DNA of 64,000 bases from contig NC_026506.1 in the NCBI RefSeq assembly GCF_000182925.2, forward strand, positions 4,092,001 through 4,156,000, written 5' to 3'. Source of the DNA: Neurospora crassa OR74A (taxonomy: Eukaryota > Ascomycota > Sordariomycetes > Sordariales > Sordariaceae). The position numbers and the translations under genes were made by a program. The notes under the pieces were generated by a model that was given only the letters and a program-made list of their open reading frames with translations, was not told the origin of the DNA and searched no databases. This document shows, piece by piece, positions 24,914-36,488 of the stretch; position 1 is the stretch's first letter, and every line of letters begins with the position of its first letter.

Positions 24914-25159
24914 GTACCTGACGAGGTGGAACAATGGGAGGATGATAAGCAGGATCTGTACGCTATACATGTATGAACAATGATGATGATGATGATGTTA
25001 TGAAACATATATACACAAGGACCCCGTCTCTGACTGCCATTAACAAAGATGGAACATGGAATAAAAAGCTCACTCACTAGGTATGTTCACCGTTCGCACC
25101 AAGATGAACATGGCGGCATTATTGTCACACCAAGAACCCTAAACACACACACAAACCTT

Positions 25160-26515
25160 CTAGAACGGATACGCCCGACACTCATCCTCTCTACTTAGAT
25201 CCAGCCCCCGTTCCATCTGCTCTTGATGCTTCTTATCCAAGTATTCCAACAAAACCTCTCCATACCTCTCCTTACCCTTGTACCTGGCCACATCATCTCC
25301 CCAACTCCTCACTGCGCTCGCCAGTCTTCCAGGCACATAATCCTCCTGAGCAACCGCTGTGATGGGCTCAAAGTACGTCCGAATCGTAAAGCACACCGCC
25401 CCCGTCTTCGGCAGTCTCCTCAACGTCTGCCTCTCACTCCTGAAATAATGATGTTCGATAGCCCGATTCTTTTCCGCCGTCGACCAGCTCGTCTCCGTCT
25501 CGTCGTCTTCCGACCCGATACTCCACGACCAAGCCAACGAGTCGTCCACCTGGATAAAGTAATTGTTCCTCCCCACCATCTGCTCCGGCCGCAACCTCCG
25601 AAATAGGTTATACATGCCCTTGTGCAACTTTTGTTGATACTGCGGCACGTCCCCCGAAGTGTGCAATTCCGCCAGCGACATGCCGAATTTGTCGGTGAGC
25701 CGCCAGAACCCAGGCAACAGGACGGCGCCGGCGACGAGGTAGTACTGGTCATCTGGTCGCTCCATCATGAGGACTAGGTCGTCTTGGACTAGACGCGCGG
25801 CCATCTCCATTGCTTTGCGACCTCCTTCGGTGCCTGTGCCAGTCAATGAAGAAATGTCGAATGATTCTCCGGACCAGAGGTTCTCGATACCGACTGCTGT
25901 CCGGCGAAACAAACTCGGGTATCGAGCGGGTAGATAGTCCACCAATTCCTTCAGGAGTTCCACAGAAGCTTCAGCAGCCTCGGGCGCAACCATGATGCAC
26001 TTCTCTCGCCGTTGTGCAATCCTTGCTGCCTTGTCCTCGTGGAACTTGGGGTACTGGTTATCCAGCTCTATCCAGTTTTCCGGTTTCACAGTACGCAGAC
26101 CCATGGTGGTGTGGTAAACGGGGCCGTAGCGGAAGGGGCGGTAGGGGAGCGGCTTGGTCTTGTGTAGGTCCCAATCCGGGTAGGAAGGCGGGGTGGGGAA
26201 GATGTAAGAGGAGGGAGGCCATTTGCCGGGTTCGCGATTTTCTTTGAGGAGTTGTTTTTCTGAGGTGGTGGGGTTCGAAGAAAGGGAACCGTGTATTTGC
26301 TTTTGCTTCTGTCTCTGTTTCTGTTGCTGGTAGCGGTTGTTAATGAGATAGAGTAAGAGGGAGGGGAAGAGGAAGGCAATGAAGTAGAGGCTTTGTTGAG
26401 GGGTTGGACGGTAGGAGTGGAGGGTGTTGAGAAGTTGATTGAGCATATTGGATGTTTTGGCGGTCCCGGATCCTGAAGGAGCGACTGTTGTGTGGTTAAT
26501 GGCTATTGAGTCCAT
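25160..26515 (-). CDS. DUF3445 / haem-dependent oxidative N-demethylase-like protein
   Basis: Intronless, 451 aa. A hydrophobic segment near residues 42-60 (SLYFIAFLFPSLLLYLINN) predicts a single membrane anchor, followed by a Gln/Lys-rich linker. The conserved core has RPFRYGPVYHTTMGLRTV, DDQYYLVAGAVLLPGFW and SERQTLRRLPKTGAVCFTI, the signature blocks of the DUF3445 family, whose characterised bacterial member demethylates dimethylamine with haem. Fungal paralogues occur widely, often in or near secondary-metabolism loci. The likely activity is haem-based oxidation of a small substrate at the ER membrane. It is convergent with the hemerythrin-domain gene (247 bases apart); both may use oxygen, but no functional link is shown. 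Confidence 0.9.
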   Translation of the reverse strand: MDSIAINHTTVAPSGSGTAKTSNMLNQLLNTLHSYRPTPQQSLYFIAFLFPSLLLYLINNRYQQQKQRQKQKQIHGSLSSNPTTSEKQLLKENREPGKWPPSSYIFPTPPSYPDWDLHKTKPLPYRPFRYGPVYHTTMGLRTVKPENWIELDNQYPKFHEDKAARIAQRREKCIMVAPEAAEASVELLKELVDYLPARYPSLFRRTAVGIENLWSGESFDISSLTGTGTEGGRKAMEMAARLVQDDLVLMMERPDDQYYLVAGAVLLPGFWRLTDKFGMSLAELHTSGDVPQYQQKLHKGMYNLFRRLRPEQMVGRNNYFIQVDDSLAWSWSIGSEDDETETSWSTAEKNRAIEHHYFRSERQTLRRLPKTGAVCFTIRTYFEPITAVAQEDYVPGRLASAVRSWGDDVARYKGKERYGEVLLEYLDKKHQEQMERGLDLSREDECRAYPF

Positions 26516-27304
26516 GTTTGATGTTGATGATGATGAATGATTCGTGGTGGCTTACACCAAGTGCTCACAACAGAAGTAGATGGGGGGCACAACGATGTCT
26601 TGTATCACAGCATTTACTTTATACAGATGCCATCATTTGTATCAGCCAACTTGTACGACCAATACGGAAACAGAGTTGCATCACTTGCATTTGAAGTCGA
26701 GTCCTTTTCTTGAAAGTCTACCTACTGGCTCGAGGGCTTATTATCTTATCGCGTTATCGTCGGGACTTTCTTTCCTTTTTGGGGAATGCCCATCATCTCC
26801 CCGCACTCTGCGCCGTCCTTATCGTCAACCATAATGAGAGAATCAAGTGGTAATGAGATTGTGTACTTTGCCGTGTTGCCACCAAAAGATAGGTAATGCA
26901 ACTTAGGCTGCCCCGGTTTCCCTTTCTCCTCTTCCGCTTTAGACAACTCTAGAACAAAGCCCTCTTCGTGGTCGCTTTTCTAGCCTCTAATATAAACCTT
27001 TTCTCGGTAGCCTCTAACATGAATCGGTGTGTTTTGTCTTCCCTGGCCGTGACGCCATTCAAGACATGATTTTCTGATGCAGATGTAATCAAAAACAAAC
27101 ACTCTTCGCACTCTCATGATGCCATTTTCTTTGCTGCTCCTGACATGCTCTTCCATTTCCTAGACCTATATTTTTATCCCACCATTGTTTTAGCTAATGA
27201 AATTGATTATGGAGGTTGTCCGGTTCAGCCTCATCTTCCTCCCCCGCCTCCATCCGCTCTTCCACAGGAGAACAAGTAACTGGATTACTGACGTGTGCTT
27301 CTAC
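26516..27304. other. Intergenic spacer
   Basis: Holds the promoter of the DUF3445 gene and the 3' flank of the Zn2Cys6 gene. No gene is supported. Confidence 0.6.
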
Positions 27305-30109
27305 TCACAACTCAACACTTGACCTTGTTGGCTCTTCCGCAGTGGCAGTAGTATCGACGTTCTCCTCCGACGCCCCCGTGGCTGCCTGTGCTTCGGGCAC
27401 ACCTGGTTGCTGACCTTGGGCTCCCGCCACAAGGACATCCAAGGATGTTGGCTCGGCTGGCGCGAGTTCGGGCACGTCCGATTGTTGATCTCGAGTTTTC
27501 ATCACAGGGGCGTCGGCGCCCGGTTGCTGAACCTGACTTGAGGTAGTATCCATCACAGGATCCAGATCATCCGCGTCCGGCTGCTGATGCTGAGTAGTAT
27601 CCAGCTCCCAGACCATCACAGGGGCATCCTCGCCCGGTTGCTGACCCTCAGCATCCATCATCACATGCATGGCATCCGCCATAGTGTTACCCGAGAATAA
27701 TGTTGGCTTGGGCAATTCCTCTTCAGCCTTTGTGGTAATCCACTTTCTGGCCCACTGCGCATCCTTCAGCCATTCTCTCCTCACCCACTCTCTCCATACC
27801 TCTACTGGTCTGTCAACCCCCGTCTGGTCTTGGTCCTGATCCCCTTCCTGAACGTCCGGCGTTGTACTGCCGCACCCGCTCCCGCTCCCGCTCCCAGGGG
27901 TCATGTTCATAATTACCCCTGCCAACTCCTCCAACTCGGCTGTTACCTCCTTAATGAGTGCCTCGGCCCAGCCCTTGGTGAACCAGCACTCACACTCCGT
28001 GCCCTTCAGGACGCAGCAATAATAGCCTAGTAAAGCTAACGCGAGCGGATTTCGTCCACCTGGCGGTGGTGATGTGAAAGAGCCGGTGGCGGAAGTGGAT
28101 GGCTGGGAGGGTTCGCGTTGTTGTTGTTGTTGAGGCACCTTTGGTTTTTGCAACAAGCCCATAAAGTCACTAGACATTGTAATGGGCCAAACCGCAATGA
28201 TTTCCTGCTCAGGTATTCCACCCTTGGTTAATGCAAATTTGATTGAATTTATCATGGCTGTGATCTCTCCCAGGATGATTTGATGTTCCTTTGGGATGTT
28301 GCTCATCGGAGGCCGGGCATCCTCAAGATTTGGAGGAGAAGCAAAAAAACCAGGACGCCTTGTTGTAATACTAGCAACACGCTGGTAAAATCCCTTGAGC
28401 TGGTGCACCAATCTGTCCATGCTAGGATGATCCTCCCCACAAGGTTCGCCATCGAATAGCCCGCCCACAGGGCCCTGGTGGAGGATGTCTTCCTGGGCAA
28501 CCACGATACTCCCAATACCCCTGACCAGTATAAAGACTCCCAGTAGCTCGTCAATCATAGGGGCCTGCATCTTTTCCTGTTCTCTGTTGTAAGCCGGACC
28601 AAACAGCGGCCCCTTGCCGCACAAAGCGCCAATAAATGACAGCGAACTGGAAGCGAAAACGGCATGGCAGTTCTCCGGCGTGACGCCCTCCTTGCGCAAG
28701 ATCTCCGTCATTCCTCTCAAGGCCAAGTCGAAATGCCTATTGCCTTGGGTACCCCACTTCTGCCTTTTTTCGTCATCCTGTTCCGTACACGCTAGGTGGA
28801 AAGCAGCCGTGGACATGAGGTTGTGCATCAAAAACGGGTATGAAAAGGCTAACTTGGGCACTTGGACCTTCCAGATGTCTTCGTGTACTCCTCGTGTTAG
28901 ACTTTTGTAAGTGTTGGCGGTATAATGGTAAACGAGTTCCAAGTTCGGCAGCTGGGGGCCGAGCTCCGAGTTGGAGGGGCAGCTGGGGAACTGGGATTTG
29001 GGGTTTGTGAGAGCTTGGGTAAGATAGCGGAAGGGATCGGTGGCGGGAACATTGGATAATTCGATTGGCATGGGACTCGGCCGCAAGAGGGTGGGATAGC
29101 GGGAGCGAGACTGAGGGACTGGGTTGTGAGGAGCGCCGACTGAGGGGTGGGGACTGGTTCGTGGCAGGATAGTAGGAGGCAGGATAGTAGGAAAGGGCAA
29201 TTGCCCTGCAGGCCTTGTGGTTGAGTATAAATCGGGTGAGGAGGAGCTAGATACATCGGCAGATGGAGTTGGGTATGGAGGGTTGGTGAGCGATTGGATA
29301 GCCATGGGGGTTTGACGGTTGGGTGTAGGAGGGGTGATATTGATCCCGCCATGAGATGCTGGAAATGAAAAATTGCGGCTGTTTTGGTTTGTTATGTGCA
29401 TCCCGGATTCGACAGCTTGATGGACTCCCGCTGGGGACGTTGAGTATAGCCTGGAGGTTGGAGTAATAGGGTTGCCAGCGCTGCCGGGTGGTGAAAGGTA
29501 TGAGCCGGAAGTGGGTACTGGGAGAAGATTTCGACTGGAACCGGACACGGGCGCAGACCCGGAGCCAGACCCGGAGCCAGACCCGGAGCTAGACCCAAAG
29601 CCAAAGGCGGGAGCGGCGCCGGATGAGCCGACAGGATCACTAGCGCTGCCGGTTGCTGGGGTAAAAGTGGCTAGAGGACGGAACTCGGAGCCAGGAGAGA
29701 GGCCGGGGGCGATTGGGGGACCAAAATTGAAAGAGGTGCCGGGGGCGATTGGGAGACCAAAATTGAAAGAGGTGCCGCCGCTGCCGGGTAGTGGAGCAGT
29801 GCCGAGCCGGGATCCGGACCCAGACCCCGGCCCGGACCTTGTTGAGCTTGGCTCGGGTGTGGAGCCGCTAGCTTCCGTTTGTCCCGACGATTTGTACCTG
29901 CATATGACACCGTGGCGTAGACATGCTCTACAAGATGGTTTAACCTCGTCGCACTAAGTAAGTGGAATGTTAGAATCAAATAAAAGCCAGTTAGGGTAGT
30001 AGATAGTACACACTTTGACGCGCCGCAGCTTGCATCGTGCACAGCCGTTACGAGATTTGGTGTATCCCAGACGCGGTCCTCGATGAGCCGCAACCCCACG
30101 CCCTGGCAT
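27305..30109 (-). CDS. Zn(II)2Cys6 transcription factor
   Basis: Exons 30109-30014 and 29953-27305, giving 914 aa. The first exon encodes MPGRGVAAHRGPRLGYTKSR and half of the binuclear cluster; the intron splits the cluster after RRVK. The six cysteines are C23-x2-C26-x6-C33-x6-C40-x2-C43-x6-C50, the exact Gal4-type spacing. The PGRG...HRGPRLGYTKSRNGC leader is typical of fungal regulators with a Fungal_trans_2/sterol-uptake-type middle domain; the helical region from about residue 330 to 690 fits this. Residues ~55-190 are Gly/Ser/Pro-rich with tandem repeats. The C-terminus after ~780 has Gln-Gln-Pro and acidic imperfect repeats (QQPGEDAPVM, QQPGADAPVM), possibly an activation region. An ATG 30 bases upstream (30139) is in frame but less conserved-looking. 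Confidence 0.93.
29703..29774 (-). repeat. Tandem 36-bp duplication inside the transcription factor gene
   Basis: Two adjacent copies differ by one base and encode GTSFNFGLPIAP and GTSFNFGPPIAP-type units. Close by, at about 29560-29595, a 12-bp unit repeats to give a Gly-Ser run. Both lie in the disordered region after the DNA-binding domain and keep the frame. Confidence 0.9.
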
Positions 30110-31485
30110 GGTACATCTACCTGTATGTATACGATCCAATCGAACAGTCCCAAAGCGATAGGTGAAACACGGTGTAGTTCGTATTCGGGTATGGTAGTAG
30201 AGTATTTGAGTTGGAGTGACGCGTCAGTGCGAGTGAGTACCAGCCCCACCAGTAACCAAAACTTCCACCGGTGATTCTGGTGAAATCTGACAAGTCCCGT
30301 GTAGTGCGTCGTTGGCAAGAAACGTATTGTCGTTACGCCGTTCTGTCGTAACCTATTGCGGTCTGGGTGGTGTGTCCGGGTGGTGTGTCCGGGTGCTGTC
30401 AGGGTTGGGGGGTGGTCCTATGAATAAAAGCGTCTCAGAGCAACCTGAGAAAAAATATGCGAAAGCGAGATGGAGAATGGGGTGAAATGGGAAATGGGTG
30501 TGGACGGCGTGGGAGCCCGCGAGCGCCAAGTTTCTGGAGAGAAAGGAAGTGACGAGCGGACGAACTGATGTGGATGGGTGGAGATCCGTGGAAGTGTGGG
30601 AGGTGCACCCCGGAAACCACCACTGAAAAGAACATCGATCCGAATCCGAAAGCCAGGGCCGGGGCCGGGGCCGGGGCCGGGGCTGGGCTAGCAGCTCACT
30701 GTGTCTGTAGTATGGAAGGTATAAATAGGTAGTCAAGGTAGTAGTATCCAATGTCTGGTTCCGACCAATTACTCACTGCAGTCAAAGCCTGGCGAGAGCC
30801 TGGTTGGGCGCTGGTACTGGTGGCTGTTGTGAAAGGTAAATGGAAGGTAGCGTCTACTCCAAAGGGGAATGAATATTGGATGGGGAGTGCGCACTTTCCA
30901 AGAGATCGGATGGATGCTTGAACAAGACTCAAAACCCCAATAAACATTAAAGTCAAGAATGATTGTCGTGCTGGGCCTGGACGGGAATCGACGGGCCAAG
31001 AAGCACGAGCTGATGGCTTGTAAGAGAAAGGGACACCACGGGTCAGATGAATAAATAATAGCGGTAGGAGATGGATGATGACCAAGCAGTCCAGTCTCGC
31101 TGTCGTGATGCATCGATGTTTACTGTAGCGATCTGTAACGATGAAGTGCATTCTGTGTCAAGTTTCTACCGAAGAGGGGCACATTGTCTGGATCCTACCT
31201 GACTACACAATGAATATACCTACCTAATTCTCCTTCCAATTGGCAAGGGGCACGCAGGTCTCTCTTTGGAATGTCAGTTGCGATGATGCCTTGTAACATG
31301 GATACCGTGACGTGTAACATACCATATGGATATGGCAAATGTCGACTGCCCCTGAATTGAATACATACCTGTATTTTCAAAAGTGCGGGAAGGTGGCAGC
31401 TGAAAGGGACGGGAACCACTGCCTCTACACAGTGCAGTGTGGGGAAATACTAGGTAAGGGACGTACCAGGAATACATAAGGTACC

Positions 31486-32149
31486 TACCTCTACAGTACT
31501 TACTGCACACTGCAATAGGTAGCGCACTGCTGCAGCCAACGAACTTGAGCCGGGCCGCCCTGCATTTGACCTTCCAGAAGGTTCAATTCAATAGGTAGAG
31601 GTACCATGCACATCAGCCCAGCCCCATGCTTTCCGAGTCCTTGCAGTTTTTTTGTTTTTTCCTCTCATACATGGACTCCTCTCTCGGATGCGGACTTGCT
31701 GGGGAGTGCGATGTCAATGCCCGGTACCTCTACTTGTTTCTTACTGTATTTGCCTGTTGTCATTGCCTTGGCCCGTCAGCTGACCACTGGATCAGCCCAA
31801 ATGCAGGTATCTAACGGACATGGAATAGCAGGAGTAGTAGAGGTATAGGGTACTATTCGACCCGAACGACACAGATTCCCAGCACTCCTCAGCCTCACCA
31901 GCCAACCGAGACCTAGGTAGAGGTACCTAGGGACGCGGGAGGAGACGGAAGTTGGCTGCCTGGCGAAGCGAATCCACCTAACCGACGAGTACCTACATGT
32001 ACATTACATGTAGTCGTGTACCTACCTTAGCTCGTGCCTACGGTGCTTACAGTAGAGGTACCTAGGTACTTTCTGCCTACCTTACCTTTACCCCTCTACA
32101 CTATAAATTCGATTCTTCTGGGGGCCTTGTCTTTTCTACCTACCTCTAC
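31486..32149. repeat. Cluster of seven TACCTCTAC/GTAGAGGTA motifs
   Basis: Copies begin at 31486, 31595, 31725, 31837, 31917, 32052 and 32141, in both orientations and often flanked by GGTACC or TACCTAGG. The spacing is irregular (80-136 bases), so this is a dispersed motif cluster rather than a tandem array. Confidence 0.85.
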
Positions 32150-33841
32150 TTTCTCAAGAGAGCTGGAGCGTGGGGACTTGCAGAATCGGCGTCTTGCATA
32201 GAAATTCTGCCGTGGTGGGCCATAAAAGTTGCATTATCTCGCAGACCATGTCTGATTTCCTGGGATCCCAAAACCCAACGCCCCGAATCCACCTATGCGG
32301 TATGTAGTATACTATGCCGTACCGACATGAACCCAGGGGCGGGCACGCTACTGGACGGATCACGAACCATATCGCTCACTCAGCCCCAAGAGATCTACCT
32401 ACAGGTAGGTACCTTACTGTGGTACTCAGTCTCAAACTGCATGTAACCCAACGGTTGCTGATGTTTATCGGCGATTGCTCATCGGCATCATGTGAGGCTT
32501 GGTGCAAGTGCCGGTTCCGGTAAACCTTCCTTCTGGCATGTCGATTCGGATGGGGTGCTGCCGCGCTGGCATGGACTACATCCTTTGAAGGGAGGGCTGA
32601 CGGACGGGGCTTAGAGGTACGGTACGGATACACCGACCGACATATACCGATCTTGGAAATGATGTCAGATTTCGGTGACGCTCGACTGAGATAAACGCGC
32701 CCCCACCATGGGTTTTGGCGGGGCCCGACGTGGCCGCTGGACTGGACCCGTCCAGGTCTGTTCACTACACTAGCTCACATTAAGACGAACTGGTGGGAGA
32801 GAGAGAAAAAAAAAAGAAAAAAATCATGGCAAGTGGAAATGAATCATAGTGAACCAACACGGTTCTACCTTCCGTCGGTAAAGTAGGAAATCACAAGGGT
32901 CACACAGCCGAGACATTGAAGAGCGAATCAACTTCAAAACCGAATGCGAATGCGAATGCGAGCGTTTCACTAGACTTGCCATTCCGTCTACACTACAGAT
33001 TGCTACAAGGATGAGTTTTAGCGCAGTTACAATCGACTACCTATGTACACTAGATCCGTAGCACAACGTCGAGCGGTTCGAAGCAAACTGACCAACAACG
33101 AGAATAAACAAAAGCTGCCAAGATTAGGACCAGGACCACCGAAGAAAAGGGGGTGGGATACATACGTACTCTGACTTCAGGCAAACTTGATATCATCATC
33201 AATGGGTATAGGAGATATGCAGCAACCACCTACGCCGGCATGATGGCAAGAGAAAGAAAGCCCTGCTACTGACTGCCTATGTGTCGGTACCTATGGAGTC
33301 CATAGGTATCTTTGGATCGAGGCAGATGTAACCGTCGAGTTTACACGGGATTCATCGATGGGAATGATGGAAGAAGGAAGCCCTTTCGCCGATTACTGCC
33401 TGCCTCTATGTTGTCCGAGTCTTCGGACGGATACATCATGCCCCCCGGCAGTCAGCCGGCGATTTGGTCATGTTTCACAATCTTCCACTTCCACCATTCG
33501 CACAATGACTCAAGATGCCGTGGAAGGAACCCTGGAACATGGTGGTATCCATCCATTGATTCCGGGATGATTTTGCGACCATCAGTTTGGACCAGTGGTA
33601 TGGAGAGAAAACCGAGACCGAACAACCCCAGGGACACTAGTAGACGGGCCCAGGCGTCGTGTTGGAATGATCGTCATTGCTAATCCTGGGTCTCCCCCAC
33701 CAAAGATGGACCCTCAATTGCGGCCTCTTGGAAAAACACCGCTAAGACGGGAGGTCGTTCGTTCGGCTGGAGTTGTTTCCGTTTGAGGCGTCAAGATTGC
33801 ACAGGGCATAGATTCAATCGAGTCAAGGACTGGGTGTGGTG

Positions 33842-33847
33842 TATATA
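33842..33847 (+). promoter_or_regulatory. TATA-like element upstream of the membrane P450 gene
   Basis: TATATA sits within GTGGTGTATATAGGGCGCC, 167 bases before the chosen ATG at 34014. It is compatible with a core promoter and a leader of about 130 bases. Confidence 0.45.
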
Positions 33848-34013
33848 GGGCGCCGTCTCCCACTCGGTTTGTAGGGTAAAGAGTAGTCAGTCATTCTCTC
33901 TCGTGCTCTCACCACTGCTCCCATCGAGCATCTGCTACCTTCACCTTACCTACTACACCAACGCCCTTGAAGTGAAATCGAAAGAGCTACCAGGCTCAGC
34001 GACAACAGCCATC

Positions 34014-35851
34014 ATGGCCCTCACCCAACTGGCACACTCAGCGTCAGCACTCCTCCCACTTGTGCTGCCCTCCATTGCAGCCATTCTCGCCTTCGCCATC
34101 TTCCAGCGCTACTTCGCGCCGAATCCGCTGTCCAACCTCCCGATCGTCGGCGAAGAGTACCATGGGTACGAGAAGAAGAGGCAGGCGTATTTAACCAAAG
34201 CAAAGGATCTTTATCTTGAGGGATATACCAAGGTTTGTCTCACCCTCGGATGTGGATGTACTGGCAATAGATGAGGTGAATCGGGCAACAAAAAGCAAAA
34301 AATATGGACGCGGAAGAGAAAAGAGAAACAAGGATGCTAACACTGGCGAAAACACACAGTTCAAACATGGCCTCTTCCGCATCGTGACCCCCAACGCTAA
34401 CAGCGTTATTGTCGTTTCCCCGAGATTCTTGGACGAGCTGAAGAAGTTGCCAGATGATGTGGTGAGCTTTGATGCTGCTAATGATGATGTGAGTTTTCTT
34501 CTCTTTTTTGTCGCCTCATCCAACATGTGCATCCTTCCGTCTTCCTTCCAATTCTTCTGGCCCCCACATTGATCTTTCTCTCCTCGCGTTTTGTCCGACA
34601 AATGCTAAGCCGCCCTAGAGCATGCACACCAAATACACCTTGATCCCGACCCACGAACCTATTCTCCCGCACACCATCAAGACCTCGCTCACGCCCTCGC
34701 TCCCTCGCCTCAACCCACAATTATCCGAAGAGGTGCAAATCGCCTTCTCGCAGGAAATTGCCCCCCTCATGTCTAGCTCTCCGTCCGACTGGGCCCCCAT
34801 CAACATCAACTCCAAGCTCCTGCGCATCGTCGCCAAAGTGTCCGGGCGCGTCTTCATCGGCCCTGAGTTATGTCACGATGAGCGTTACCTAGAGGCCGCC
34901 GTGGGTTATACCGTCAGCGTGATGGAGGCGCAGAGGGCCGTGGAGAGGATGAATCCCTGGGTCAGGCCTATTGCCGCGTGGCGGTTGAAGGAGGTTCGGA
35001 AGTTGGCGCAGATGGAGCGGGATGCCACGGCTTTCCTGAGGCCTGTCGTCGAGGCCCGCAGGGAGAAGCAAAGAAAGGGGGAAGAGAAGGACAACGACAT
35101 GCTGCAGTGGTTGATGGATTCAGCGGATCAGGGACAAGGGAAGCAACACGGCAAGTGGGGGGAAGACACGACCACAACGAGAAAGTTGGCCAGGTTGCAG
35201 CTCGCTATCAGCTTTGCTGCCATCCATACTACCACGTTGGTGACGACGCACGCGGTTTACAGCCTTGCCGCGGACCCCAAGTTGCAAGCCACGCTGCGTG
35301 AAGAGATCCAGTCGGTCCTCCAAGAACACAAGGGCGTGTTCAACACCTCGGCCCTGCAGGCCATGAAGAAGACGGATTCCTTCCTCAAGGAGACGATGCG
35401 CTTCCATCCTCTGGGACAGACCTCCTTCAACCGCAAGGTGCTCAGGACCTTTGCTCTCTCCAACGGACAAGTCATCCCCAAGGGATCGACCATCGAAGTC
35501 CCCAACTATGCTGTCTCGCGGGACCCCGAAGCGTATCCCAACCCGGATGTGTTTGATCCGTTGAGGTTCTATAACCTCCGAAACGAGGCTAGGGAGAAGG
35601 GGGAGGCCGAACAGGCGGCGTCGGGCCAGTTTGTGAGCGTGAACAAGGAGTTTTTGACATTCGGGTATGGACGGCATGCCTGCCCCGGCAGGTTCTTTGC
35701 GGCGAACGAAATCAAGATGATTTTGGCGAACCTGGTGATGACGTATGAGATGGGACTGGTGGAGGGAGAGACGGAGAGGTATAGGGACTGGGATATTGCG
35801 GCGGGGACCATTCCAGATCCGACAAAGGATGTAATGTTTAGAAAGCTGTAG
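34014..35851 (+). CDS. Membrane-anchored cytochrome P450 (CYP503/CYP68-like)
   Basis: Exons 34014-34232, 34360-34488 and 34619-35851, giving 526 aa. A hydrophobic N-terminus (SALLPLVLPSIAAILAFAIF) predicts an ER anchor. Then come NLPIVGEEYHGYEKKRQAYL, an I-helix near LAISFAAIHTTTLVTTHAVY, the ExxR motif KETMRFHP, and the haem loop FGYGRHACPGRFFAANEI with Cys471. FAAIHTTT plus FGYGRHACPGR is the style of fungal terpenoid/alkaloid P450s such as ent-kaurene oxidase relatives. No terpene synthase lies nearby, so the substrate stays open. An upstream in-frame ATG at 33903 would add 37 residues; ATCATGGCC at 34014 has the better context. The 3' end is 106 bases from the convergent neighbour. Confidence 0.94.
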
Positions 35852-35957
35852 GGGCCCGGAATGATGTAGCTGTCCGTCCGTTCGTCCCTAGAGTAGTGGT
35901 AGGTGAAAGTTTCATACCTAATGTTGAGAATTGTTGTAACCTCCCGATAGTCCCTCC

Positions 35958-36488
35958 TCATTCACCAAAGTGAGCAGCAACATGATGAGCAACCGCCGTG
36001 GCATCACCCCAGAAATCGGCACATACCGGGCATACCGATTCCTCTTCCGGTTCAACAGCAGTAGTAGTAGTAGACGGCAAAGGATGGGATACGGTAGAGC
36101 TCTGACCAGCTCCACCTCTTCTTCCTTTGGTCTTGGCCGGCTTGATATACGCATCCAGACCGAACTGCTGCGTCGGGGGAGGTTGGGGATGTCCGCCACG
36201 GTCTGGACGTGAAGCGCCACGGTGATGGGGCTGGCGTGATGGAGAGTCAAAGGTGGCGTTGAAGGATTCCATGTCGGCGCTTCCACTGTCCGGGTTGCTG
36301 TTCATGGATTGCACGCGGCCGACTCGTCCATCAGTGAGGCGGACTTTGATGCCGCGGGGATGGTTTCCTTTGGTGAGCACATCCTGGATAGTGCCGGATA
36401 CGGTGCGGCCGGTGGGCTGGTCAACTTTGAGGACGATGTTGACTCCAGCACCGGGGATGACTTGTCGCGTTGTTGGTACTGGGGGCAT
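35958..36488 (-). CDS. YwbE-like (DUF2196) protein with a C-terminal zinc finger
   Basis: Intronless, 176 aa. Residues ~8-62 (VIPGAGVNIVLKVDQPTGRT, then GTIQDVLTKGNHPRGIKVRL) match the small bacterial YwbE/DUF2196 domain of unknown function. A disordered Pro/Gly/Arg stretch follows (residues ~75-145), then CPVCADFWGDATAVAHHVAA at 153-172 with C153, C156, H168/H169 and H173. This resembles a UBZ- or C2H2-type zinc finger, which in other proteins binds ubiquitin or nucleic acid. The function of the whole is unknown. A DUF2196 block, likely a beta-barrel nucleic-acid-binding type, joined to a zinc finger suggests RNA or ubiquitin-linked work; that is inference. It is divergent from the DUF423 gene (407 bases between starts). 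Confidence 0.88.
   Translation of the reverse strand: MPPVPTTRQVIPGAGVNIVLKVDQPTGRTVSGTIQDVLTKGNHPRGIKVRLTDGRVGRVQSMNSNPDSGSADMESFNATFDSPSRQPHHRGASRPDRGGHPQPPPTQQFGLDAYIKPAKTKGRRGGAGQSSTVSHPLPSTTTTAVEPEEESVCPVCADFWGDATAVAHHVAAHFGE

Larger units (their letters stand above)
30110..34013. other. 3.9-kb divergent promoter region, rich in a repeated 9-mer
   Basis: Lies between the divergent starts of the Zn2Cys6 gene and a P450 gene. No coding region is supported. It contains a GGGGCC-type repeat at about 30657-30683, a short tandem GTGTGTCCGGGTG near 30370-30396, seven copies of TACCTCTAC/GTAGAGGTA at 31486-32149 and many TACCTA/TAGGTA palindromic neighbours. Confidence 0.6.
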
